A DNA stretch of 64,000 nucleotides from CAAFZY01 sp964410325 (GTDB lineage: Bacteria > Pseudomonadota > Alphaproteobacteria > RF32 > CAG-239). Made by a program: the position numbers and the translations under genes. Shown here piece by piece: positions 24,409 to 32,118 of the stretch (the stretch's first letter is position 1; each line of letters opens with the position of its first letter). Under the pieces are notes generated by a model. It saw only the letters and a list, made by a program, of their open reading frames with translations, was not told the DNA's origin and made no database searches. The DNA is taken from positions 11,465 through 75,464 of the forward strand of contig CAYPFN010000006.1 of the NCBI GenBank assembly GCA_964410325.1. The letters run 5' to 3'.

Positions 24409-27400
24409 TTAGTGTTCGCATTGTTTTTGATTATTGCGGCGGACAACCTCCATATGTTGCCGTGCATCAGATGCCCGGACTTTGTTTTGGCATTGGTCCA
24501 GAGGTTTCCCTTCAATTAGATATTGGTTTAAATCCGTAATAACTACTTTACTGTTCTCTTTTTTATATTTGTTTTTTAATACTGGATTTAAAGAAATATT
24601 TCTTGAACCGTCTGCAACAACTTCATCTTTAGCAACAAAATGCTTAATATATTTTTTGAAGTGAGTTAATGTCAGGGCGTTGACATAGTTTTCGCCTGTC
24701 AAATTGCTCTGCATTAGGCTCTGCCTCGCTTCATTCAAAATAGAGAAACGGCCACGATCGTTTTGTAGCATTTTGATTTTATACTTGTTTTGATCTTTCT
24801 CGTAAAGCAACAGAGCTCTGTCTCCTACAAACATATTATCAAGCTCTTTCTGGCGAGCAATAAGATAATCATTCATCGACATATTGGGCGCTTCCGCCTG
24901 CCGTTCTTTTTCAACCCGCTGGCAATAGTTTTTGTAAACGTCGCCGTTAACATTCGGTTCCGTACCATAAACAATCTTATATTCGTCAACCAGCAAATCC
25001 TTTGGCGGTTTCTTATCTTCCACAGTAGGGGTATTGTTGATTGGCTCATGTTTGACTTCGTTGTTTTCTGTTTCCTTACCTGGACGTTTGGGCAAAGACG
25101 GAGGCAGATGTTTATTATCTTTCTCCTTGTTAAATATTTTGTCCATTAAAGAGCCGACTCTTTCTTTCAGTTGTTTTACCGTCCTGATAGGATGTGTTAA
25201 AACACCGACCATGCCAACTCCTAAATCAGTTTCGTTGCGAACCATACCATAGTCATCACGTGAAATAGTATCTGTATGTATAATTTCTTTGGTTGGGAAA
25301 TGCGTTTGATCATGGTCATAAGTTGAGAGTCTTTCCGGATAAAGAACATCGTTAACCGGGCGGTTTTCAATGGTACTTACAAAATTGTTCATACCAACGT
25401 GAGATTTTAATCCATCGTAAGCGCTTATAGCATTAGTATTGACAGTACCATCATTATTGAAAAGCATTTTCATATCTTGAATACTGTCATAAGAAATATT
25501 GTGTTGCTGCGCAAAATCTGTACCAAATACGGTATGATAACCGTTGCTGGTTCCGCCGTCATACATCACCATATTGTCTGGTGCCTGCATACCGGCATCA
25601 TGAGCCGTCAAAAGCATATGGTGAGGATTTTCTACACCTGCATTGTGCAGAGCCTCAATCCGGGATTGTAACAACTCTGGATTATCTTTATACCAGTTTC
25701 TTTGTAAAAATTCTTTGGCATTCTGATCAAGAGCATCAAAATCAATAACTTTTTCTGTTGTTGTTATTATAGTTTCATCATGAGAACCGGTTTTTTCCTC
25801 ATGTTGGAAAATTTTATTATCAGGGCTGTATTGATTATAAGAGTCAATAAGAGTATTGGCTGTTTCCCGCCCGGCATATGCAGCAATGCCCGTTACGGCA
25901 GCGCGTCCGATGGCCCAGGCTATCGCTTCCGCTTTACCCATGCCGGCTTTAACGTTGTCACGATAGCTCAAAACAGCGCTACTTCCGCCACCGAGGGCCA
26001 TAGAACCATAACCGCAGGCGGCCGCAATACCCGGATTTCCGGTCGCAGCAAAGCCAAGCGCTACGGCGCCTAAAGCCGTGGTCGTAACGGTAGTCAGTAA
26101 CCGGGGATCTTTGGCCATTGCTTTCAATCCGCATGGTAAACCTTCCTTTTTACGTTGTTTACGCCATTTCCAGATAGTTTTTGCCGTCATGGTAACGCCA
26201 AGTGTTACGCCGAGTGCCGCACCAGCAATTTTATTAAGACCTCCGGTTGCTGCGGTTAAGGATGCATCTGTGGCAGCGATTGTACCTGCCGTTGTAATAG
26301 CGCCAGAAATCAAAAAGGCGGACAACCCGAGCTTTGCCATGCCCTTAAGCTCTTTAATGCGCATTTCGCGTAAGCTTGGTTTCTTTTCAACCACGCGGTC
26401 GGCAGCGCGCTTATCCAGTTTTTCCAGTGGTTCGAACAAACGTGTTGGTATTGAGCTGTTATTATTAAGTTTTTTATTTAGACGATGTGCATAGGCACCG
26501 GTCGCATTAATACAGTTGTCGATACCTGCTTCATATCCGCTCGGGCTGATGCGCATCGGATGTGTAACATCAGCCAGCTTTCTTACGAATGCCTTCAGAT
26601 ATTTTTTGTTGGTAAATTCATCCGGCTTCTCAATACCGTTGTTAACAACCCGGTCGCTGACGTAAAGAGAGAACAAAGTTGCCTGAATTTCTTCATTGAG
26701 ATTATTCGTCAAATATTCAGTTGTAATTGGTGTGTCTGAACCAAGTTCTCGCATTAAAATATTTTGTTTGGCAACACGAATAACGTTATCAAGCTTACTC
26801 TCGGGAATAACCGTTGCCCCCGGATTCCATGTATCTGATAATGTTCCGTCAGCCAATTTGAACTGAGGTTCGGCCCCTCCTTGTTCATTGGTAAATTTGA
26901 AGTTGGAAATCAGCTGTAACGTGTCGTTGCTTACGTTAACTGAGGGTAAAAGCTCATTTAGGCGGTCAAAACGTTGCTCGACATTTTGAGGTAAGTTTGT
27001 TCCATCCAGATTCCATTCATTGTCATATGTGGCAATAACTTCGTTCAGATAGTTTCTGCCATTTTCGATGATGTTTTTTTTCTGATTGTCTTCAGGGGTG
27101 TTTCTGAGTCCATGCTCACGTGCTTCTAACATTGCCATATAACCATCGTAGGCATCACTGATGTTGGTAATATCGGCAAAATACAGCCCCTCTTTCTTTT
27201 CAAGATTGGAACAAAGTTCATCTATTCTGTTTTCCACCTTTTTAAGCATTTCCTCTTCCCGGCGGATATCAGAGCCTTGAGGAGCCGTGCTGATTATCTG
27301 CCGCAGCTCATCATATTTTTGACCGAGAAGTTTAGGCGGAATCAGCGGCAGGCTATCTGAATTAATCATCTTTTCGGTCAGACGGTTTTCAAATTCTTTC

Positions 27401-28041
27401 CATTCCGCACCAGTAAGGTTATTGTCGCTACGAAAATGATGAAGTACTTCAATGGCCTTGTCAGGGGAGGAGGAAGCACTGCGGAGAGTATTATCGTCGA
27501 TTTTTGCCATATCTTTTAATACGGCAAGCTGTAAAACATCCAGTAAATATTCGTTTTGATCAGAATATAAACTTCTTAACCTGATTTCGTCATTTTCTTT
27601 GGTTATACCTTTCTTTTCTACTTTTTCAGTATGTAGATTCTCAAACCTACCTGTTTTTTCATTATGTCCTTCAGGCAGTTTGCTCTCTTTCCTTTCCTTT
27701 CCTTTCTCGAGTTCCCGTTGCGCCAGATTTTTATTCATGTTCACCCCATAGGCAAGAGTAAAGACTTTTTCTTCATCTTTCAATTCATCAAAGTTTTTTC
27801 CCTGAAAATATTTATTAAGCACTTCCTGTTTGGCATCTTCGGATATTTGTTTTCCCATATCGTCAAGCACTTTTTTGTCATTCTCATCAATATCATTTTT
27901 GGCATATTTAAATAACCAAATCCAGGCATCGAGCTCATAGTCATACAAGTTCTTAATATCATCCGAACCGATTTTCTCTTTAAGAAAATCTTTAAACTCA
28001 TCAAGTTCCAACATTGAATGATTAATAGGATATTTTGCCAT
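24409..28041 (-). CDS. Very large uncharacterised protein with two hydrophobic blocks
   Basis: 1210 residues, ATG start with AAAGGA seven bases upstream. A charged, helix-rich N-terminal half (1-560) has no known domain. Two Gly/Ala-rich hydrophobic blocks (about 575-625 and 655-735) are split by a basic loop (TIWKWRKQRKKEGLP). A long polar C-terminal part contains the duplicated TKEIIHTDTISRDDYGMVRN region (about 910-980), a Pro/Lys-rich linker and a distinct end domain (about 1030-1210) with NPVLKNKYKKENSK. No signal peptide is visible. The plan is the same as that of the 945-residue protein at 1493-4330, though sequence similarity is limited to the hydrophobic and basic blocks. Function unknown; a pore- or membrane-inserting effector is a guess. 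Confidence 0.78.
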   Translation of the reverse strand: MAKYPINHSMLELDEFKDFLKEKIGSDDIKNLYDYELDAWIWLFKYAKNDIDENDKKVLDDMGKQISEDAKQEVLNKYFQGKNFDELKDEEKVFTLAYGVNMNKNLAQRELEKGKERKESKLPEGHNEKTGRFENLHTEKVEKKGITKENDEIRLRSLYSDQNEYLLDVLQLAVLKDMAKIDDNTLRSASSSPDKAIEVLHHFRSDNNLTGAEWKEFENRLTEKMINSDSLPLIPPKLLGQKYDELRQIISTAPQGSDIRREEEMLKKVENRIDELCSNLEKKEGLYFADITNISDAYDGYMAMLEAREHGLRNTPEDNQKKNIIENGRNYLNEVIATYDNEWNLDGTNLPQNVEQRFDRLNELLPSVNVSNDTLQLISNFKFTNEQGGAEPQFKLADGTLSDTWNPGATVIPESKLDNVIRVAKQNILMRELGSDTPITTEYLTNNLNEEIQATLFSLYVSDRVVNNGIEKPDEFTNKKYLKAFVRKLADVTHPMRISPSGYEAGIDNCINATGAYAHRLNKKLNNNSSIPTRLFEPLEKLDKRAADRVVEKKPSLREMRIKELKGMAKLGLSAFLISGAITTAGTIAATDASLTAATGGLNKIAGAALGVTLGVTMTAKTIWKWRKQRKKEGLPCGLKAMAKDPRLLTTVTTTALGAVALGFAATGNPGIAAACGYGSMALGGGSSAVLSYRDNVKAGMGKAEAIAWAIGRAAVTGIAAYAGRETANTLIDSYNQYSPDNKIFQHEEKTGSHDETIITTTEKVIDFDALDQNAKEFLQRNWYKDNPELLQSRIEALHNAGVENPHHMLLTAHDAGMQAPDNMVMYDGGTSNGYHTVFGTDFAQQHNISYDSIQDMKMLFNNDGTVNTNAISAYDGLKSHVGMNNFVSTIENRPVNDVLYPERLSTYDHDQTHFPTKEIIHTDTISRDDYGMVRNETDLGVGMVGVLTHPIRTVKQLKERVGSLMDKIFNKEKDNKHLPPSLPKRPGKETENNEVKHEPINNTPTVEDKKPPKDLLVDEYKIVYGTEPNVNGDVYKNYCQRVEKERQAEAPNMSMNDYLIARQKELDNMFVGDRALLLYEKDQNKYKIKMLQNDRGRFSILNEARQSLMQSNLTGENYVNALTLTHFKKYIKHFVAKDEVVADGSRNISLNPVLKNKYKKENSKVVITDLNQYLIEGKPLDQCQNKVRASDARQHMEVVRRNNQKQCEH

Positions 28042-28310
28042 GAGGAGGTCCTTTCGTAAATTATATTAAAGTCTATAAAAACACTCTATCATTTTTGTCT
28101 AAAAATTACAAGATTTTTTTTATTTTCTATAATTTTTTATATTTTCTAAATAAAATCCTAACAATCAAAAAAAAGTGTTAATAAACAAATCTATTATAAA
28201 ACAAAGTGATAATTCATGTTTGTTTTGTTTGTTATAAAAAATTAACAAACAACATAAAAAATACTTGCAATTTATTTTTGATATGCTATTAAATACCACA
28301 TCAAAACGAT

Positions 28311-28385
28311 GCGGGTATAGCTCAGGGGTAGAGCGCAACCTTGCCAAGGTTGATGTCGTGGGTCCGAATCCCATTGCCCGCTCCA
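28311..28385 (+). tRNA. tRNA-Gly (anticodon GCC)
   Basis: Complete cloverleaf: acceptor stem GCGGGTA/TGCCCGC (one wobble pair), anticodon loop TTGCCAA with GCC at 28343-28345, T arm GGGTCCGAATCCC and encoded CCA. A terminator follows within ten bases. Confidence 0.97.
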
Positions 28386-28393
28386 ATTCATAG

Positions 28394-28417
28394 AGTCTCC
28401 TGAACGGAGACTTTTTT
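28394..28417 (+). terminator. Terminator after tRNA-Gly
   Basis: AGTCTCC/GGAGACT stem with a five-base loop and a run of six T. Confidence 0.93.
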
Positions 28418-28443
28418 ATTATCAATTTCGTAATGGATGGGGT

Positions 28444-28587
28444 ATGACAGAGGTTAAGAAAAACAAAGAGTTACGATTTGAACGCGAGGCCAAAGCTCTG
28501 CAAAAAAATTTGGCAAAACGCAAAAAACAACAGTCCGAACGCGAAAAACTCAAGCAAACAAAGGAACTTAAAAATGGACAAGATTAA
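28444..28587 (+). CDS. Small basic coiled-coil protein upstream of murA
   Basis: 47 residues (MTEVKKNKELRFEREAKALQ at the start), almost entirely Lys, Arg, Glu and Gln, and predicted to be one long helix. A short highly charged ORF of this type just before murA is familiar from other alphaproteobacteria, where it is left as hypothetical. Its end overlaps the murA start by 14 bases in another frame. Its translation may therefore be coupled to murA. Function unknown. Confidence 0.65.
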   Translation: MTEVKKNKELRFEREAKALQKNLAKRKKQQSEREKLKQTKELKNGQD

Positions 28588-29866
28588 AATCAAAGGAGGC
28601 AATCAGTTAAACGGCAAAATTTATATCAGTGGTGCCAAAAATGCAGCGTTGCCACTGATTTGCGCTGGCCTGCTTACCAAAGAGCCGATAACTCTAGCCA
28701 ATATGCCGATTTTATCGGATATCAAATCATTAAACGCATTGCTTATTGAACTGGGTACGGAAATCACGGAAGAAGATAATAAGTCTGGCAAATATGAATC
28801 AAGAACTTATGTTTACCAAACAAAAAAGTTTTTAAGCCTGATTGCGCCATACGATTATGTCCGGAAAATGCGCGCCTCATATTATGTTTTAGGTCCGCTT
28901 TTGGCGCGGGAAGGTCATGTGGAGCTTTCGTTGCCGGGAGGTTGCGCTATCGGAGCGCGGCCGATGGATATCCATTTATACGCTTTGGAACAAATGGGTG
29001 CCAGCATAGAGATTAAAAACGGTTATGTCGTGGCCGATGCCAAAGGCGGTCTTAAAGGGGCCAACATCATTTTCCCCAAAGCTTCGGTTGGTGCCACTTG
29101 CAATATCTTAATGGCCGCAACTCTGGCCAAAGGCACCACCTGGATTGAAAACGCTGCCAAAGAACCGGAAATCGGTGATTTGATTGATTTGTTAACGGAT
29201 ATGGGCGCCAAAATCGAAGGCAAAAACACCTCTATTTTAACAATTGAAGGGGTTAAATCTCTGCACGGCGCCACCCACACCGTTATCTCAGACAGGATTG
29301 AAGCCGGCTCTTATGCTATCGCCGCCGCCATAACCAAAGGACGTATTGAACTGGTTAATGCCCGGGCGGAGCATCTGCAGACGCCACTTAATATTTTGCG
29401 CGCCATGGATATTAAAATTACCGAAAAACCGGGAAGCATAATTGTTGATGCTCGCAATGCCCTGATGCAGGGACAAGATATTATGACGGATTATTATCCA
29501 GGTTTCCCTACAGATTTACAGGCTCAGTTTATGGCGTTGATGACGGTTGTTCCAGGCGCATCGCTGGTAACGGAAAACATCTGGGAAAATCGCTTTATGC
29601 ACGTTCCGGAATTAATGCGTATGGGCGCCAACATCAATGTTCACGGATTTGCCTCAGCCATTATCCGCGGGGTTAAAAGGTTGTCCGGCGCGCCGGTTAT
29701 GGCAACGGATTTGCGCGCTTCGTTTGCTCTGGTGCTGGCAGGGCTTGCCGCAGAAGGGGAAACGATTGTCAATCGTGTTTACCACCTTGATCGTGGTTAT
29801 GAAAAACTGGAAGAAAAACTTAAAGGCGTTGGCGCCGATATTGAAAGAATAAAAGAAACGGATTAA
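28574..29866 (+). CDS. murA: UDP-N-acetylglucosamine 1-carboxyvinyltransferase MurA
   Basis: MurA transfers enolpyruvate to UDP-N-acetylglucosamine, the first committed step of peptidoglycan synthesis, in the cytoplasm. 430 residues from the ATG at 28574, with AAAGGAA six bases upstream; a longer frame starting at 28478 would add 32 residues unlike the family. The N-terminal GGNQLNGKIYISGAKNAALP, the catalytic loop LPGGCAIGARPMDIH with the PEP-binding Cys (fosfomycin target), and DYYPGFPTDLQAQFMAL are all present. The Cys in the loop predicts fosfomycin sensitivity of this enzyme. Confidence 0.97.
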   Translation: MDKIKIKGGNQLNGKIYISGAKNAALPLICAGLLTKEPITLANMPILSDIKSLNALLIELGTEITEEDNKSGKYESRTYVYQTKKFLSLIAPYDYVRKMRASYYVLGPLLAREGHVELSLPGGCAIGARPMDIHLYALEQMGASIEIKNGYVVADAKGGLKGANIIFPKASVGATCNILMAATLAKGTTWIENAAKEPEIGDLIDLLTDMGAKIEGKNTSILTIEGVKSLHGATHTVISDRIEAGSYAIAAAITKGRIELVNARAEHLQTPLNILRAMDIKITEKPGSIIVDARNALMQGQDIMTDYYPGFPTDLQAQFMALMTVVPGASLVTENIWENRFMHVPELMRMGANINVHGFASAIIRGVKRLSGAPVMATDLRASFALVLAGLAAEGETIVNRVYHLDRGYEKLEEKLKGVGADIERIKETD

Positions 29867-29891
29867 ATCGTTATCAACGGGGAAGAAAAAC

Positions 29892-30260
29892 ATGAAAAAA
29901 TTTTTATCTTTATGCAGCGTGTTAATGTTGTTTGCTTGTTCGGACAAATCTGCTTCTTTAGATGGTGAATATAAAATGGTTAACGCGCCGGAAAACGCTG
30001 AAATCACCATCGGTTTTACCGAAGACAGATATTTTGGCAACGCTGCCATCAATCGTTATTTTGGCAGTTTTGCGAAAAACGGTAATGAAATTAAATTCGG
30101 TCCGGCCGGTGCCACCATGATGGCTGGTCCTGAAGAGCTGATGAAAGCCGAACAACAGTATTTGCAGGATTTGGCCAAAGTAACAACTTATGCCATCACC
30201 GGCACAATGTTGAACCTAACGGGCGAAGGCGTTAGCTTGTCTTTTGAAAAACAAAAATAA
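29892..30260 (+). CDS. META-domain lipoprotein
   Basis: 122 residues with a lipoprotein signal and lipobox LFAC (Cys16). The mature part fits a single META/HslJ-type beta domain: GEYKMVN, ITIGFTEDRYFGNAAINRY, IKFGPAGATMMAG and the final LTGEGVSLSFEK strand. Such proteins are small envelope lipoproteins; HslJ in E. coli is a heat-shock protein linked to novobiocin resistance, but no general function is established. It starts 25 bases after murA and is probably in the same transcript. Confidence 0.82.
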   Translation: MKKFLSLCSVLMLFACSDKSASLDGEYKMVNAPENAEITIGFTEDRYFGNAAINRYFGSFAKNGNEIKFGPAGATMMAGPEELMKAEQQYLQDLAKVTTYAITGTMLNLTGEGVSLSFEKQK

Positions 30261-30640
30261 AATTTATAATTATGAATCCAACTTATCTAAGATTTGAACC
30301 AAAATATCAAGGATTTCTTTTTGCGGTACACGTAAAGAAAGCGTTTATTCAATCGTTCACTGCGTATCAGTCATTTTTATTTCTCTGAAATTAAGTTCAC
30401 TTTTAACCAGATTATTAAAGAAGACTTTTGTTTTCAAGAAATAACTTAAAAACAGGGTATTACCCTTACTTACTTTCCCGCTATTCTCTTCGCCAGTTTA
30501 TTAACCCAATCCATATCCATCCCAGCTTTTTATATTGGAAAAAATAAAACAGCACAAAAAAAGTATTGTATTGTATGGTATGGTATGGTACTATTACATT
30601 TGAAAAGTATTTTTATGTTTAACTTAATTTTGATACAATT
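30261..30640. other. Gene-free stretch upstream of the orphan gene
   Basis: 380 bases without a credible coding frame. The only notable content is the pentanucleotide repeat described separately and a possible promoter around it. No terminator for the murA transcript is obvious. Confidence 0.5.
30564..30588 (+). repeat. Five tandem TATKG pentanucleotides in a putative promoter
   Basis: Two TATTG and three TATGG units lie head to tail. They fall between a TTGTAT at 30566 and a TACTAT at 30589 that are 17 bases apart, 50-75 bases upstream of the next start codon. Slippage would change the spacing by five bases per unit. Confidence 0.6.
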
Positions 30641-31780
30641 ATGGAAAAACTGAAGAAACTGGTAAAAGACCTGGCAAAATCGAACGGGTTCAAATGTAAC
30701 GCCGCTGGTCGGCAGTTTGTTGCTGATAAAATTCAGCTAACTATGCCACGCCAATTCAACGGTGATATCATGAGAACCTTTAAGCTGGCCGAAGAGGTCG
30801 GTGGGTGCCAGCCCGGGGAAGAATACGAATATTTTGCACATGGCAAAAAATTCGTCTTCCGAATCTGTGGATTAAACAATATCCCGAAAGATCTTACCAA
30901 CCCTGTATTGGCCGGATTTTCGGGTACAATGGCATTGCCGACGTATCTGATGGAAGCCGTCAGGATGTATGCCAAACAAACGGGCAAAGTGCTACCACTA
31001 TTGCTGGTTGGCAAAGCAAGCAACAAAGGTCTGTTCGGCAAGGTGTTCAATCGAACCCAAGGGCTGATGGTTGATGCTGAAAACAAGACGTACATGAACG
31101 TCTTGGAACTCATGGCACCATCTGCTTGGGTCCGGGAAAATGATCGTATCTGTCATGATATAGATACGGTCGGAAACCTTGAGGAACTAGCTGCGTTTGC
31201 CAAAGATCAGGGGAAAGAAGTAACATTCATTCTCTGTACGGGGCAACCGTGGTATGACAAGCGAATTGTTGCCGAATTCGCTTGGCATGTGCGTGAAGAA
31301 AAATACAAGGATGTGAAAATGAACTTCGTGCTCATTCACTGTCCGTTGTATCTTGACTTCCACGTCATAGATGGCCGACCTTCCGAGCTATCCCTAGGAT
31401 ATGCTCAGGCGTCTATCGGTCCATTGTGCAAAGACACAATCGGATTTGACGGCACCACGGAATCGGCTAATCCCGAGCGCTTTCTGATGCCAGGTGTGAA
31501 AGAATTCAACTGGTATCAGCTGGAGGAGTTAATAAAGAATTATGCCAACATGGGTTGGCCAAATTATGAAGAAATTCTTTATGGCTCCAACCATGAAGAT
31601 GCCGTGGTAAACGTTCTGATGGCGGACTTATATGCCCGCGCTGCCTTTACGGGGGACAGCTACGACGAAGAAATTCGTCAAGATGTGGCTGAATATCAGG
31701 CATTTGCCGGCGTCTATAATGGTGGTGATTTCTTAGCATATTTGCAGAACACCCCAGACATTAGCTTCTTCGACGACTAA
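30641..31780 (+). CDS. Orphan protein of unknown function, possibly acquired
   Basis: 379 residues, soluble, no signal or membrane segment. Part of it looks like an alpha/beta fold (LPLLLVGKASNKGLF, EVTFILCTGQPWYDKRIVAEF, NFVLIHCPLYLDFHVIDG), but I recognise no family. Codon choice is visibly different from the neighbours, with more G/C at third positions and CGG/GGT/ACC use, which suggests transfer from another genome. It stands alone between the pentanucleotide-repeat promoter region and a strong terminator. Confidence 0.75.
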   Translation: MEKLKKLVKDLAKSNGFKCNAAGRQFVADKIQLTMPRQFNGDIMRTFKLAEEVGGCQPGEEYEYFAHGKKFVFRICGLNNIPKDLTNPVLAGFSGTMALPTYLMEAVRMYAKQTGKVLPLLLVGKASNKGLFGKVFNRTQGLMVDAENKTYMNVLELMAPSAWVRENDRICHDIDTVGNLEELAAFAKDQGKEVTFILCTGQPWYDKRIVAEFAWHVREEKYKDVKMNFVLIHCPLYLDFHVIDGRPSELSLGYAQASIGPLCKDTIGFDGTTESANPERFLMPGVKEFNWYQLEELIKNYANMGWPNYEEILYGSNHEDAVVNVLMADLYARAAFTGDSYDEEIRQDVAEYQAFAGVYNGGDFLAYLQNTPDISFFDD

Positions 31781-31785
31781 ATTAA

Positions 31786-31819
31786 AAACCTCTTACCCCC
31801 AAGGTAAGAGGTTTTTTTT
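31786..31819 (+). terminator. Terminator of the orphan gene
   Basis: AAAACCTCTTAC/GTAAGAGGTTTT stem followed by a run of eight T, a few bases after the stop codon. Confidence 0.94.
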
Positions 31820-31947
31820 GTGACTAAAACTGTTTATTAATTCGCTCAAATATGATTAGCGTATGATAACATAAATCCTTACAGATTATTAAAGCAGAAT
31901 TGAGATATAAATTCTTATCAAATAATTTAGCAAAGATTTTTAATGAT

Positions 31948-32014
31948 TGGCTTTATTAAACAATTTTGTGGAAATAACCTCTCTATAAATCATACATAAA
32001 TCATAATTGCGCCT
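31948..32014 (+). repeat. 67-bp intergenic element, copy A
   Basis: Matches copy B (57621-57687, opposite strand) with about seven differences over 67 bases, although neither lies in a gene. The ends are inverted repeats, clearest in copy B. No coding capacity. Confidence 0.8.
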
Positions 32015-32027
32015 ATTATTTTTTTTC

Positions 32028-32051
32028 GCCCCGAGGAATTAAGGGGCTTTT
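32028..32051. terminator. Terminator-like hairpin without an obvious upstream gene
   Basis: GCCCC/GGGGC stem with T-runs on both sides. On the plus strand the nearest upstream transcript already ends at 31819, so it may close a small RNA, stop read-through into the glycosyltransferase genes, or serve the minus strand. Confidence 0.6.
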
Positions 32052-32063
32052 CATATTTTAAAA

Positions 32064-32092
32064 TTGACAAGATATAAAAAATAGTATTTTAT
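32064..32092 (+). promoter_or_regulatory. Putative promoter of the glycosyltransferase operon
   Basis: TTGACA, 17 bases, TTTTAT. Transcription would start near 32099, just before the AAGGAA ribosome site at 32101. Confidence 0.55.
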
Positions 32093-32118
32093 GAACCGAA
32101 AAGGAAATATTATGTGTT

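Noticed and set aside
23925..24515. A 196-codon minus-strand gene after the 1210-residue gene
   Set aside because: It starts inside the 3' end of the large gene, crosses a terminator hairpin, and only its middle is protein-like; treated as a broken duplicate.
28478..28573. Longer N-terminus for MurA
   Set aside because: The extra residues are in a frame overlapping the small charged ORF and are unlike MurA; the ATG at 28574 has a good ribosome site.
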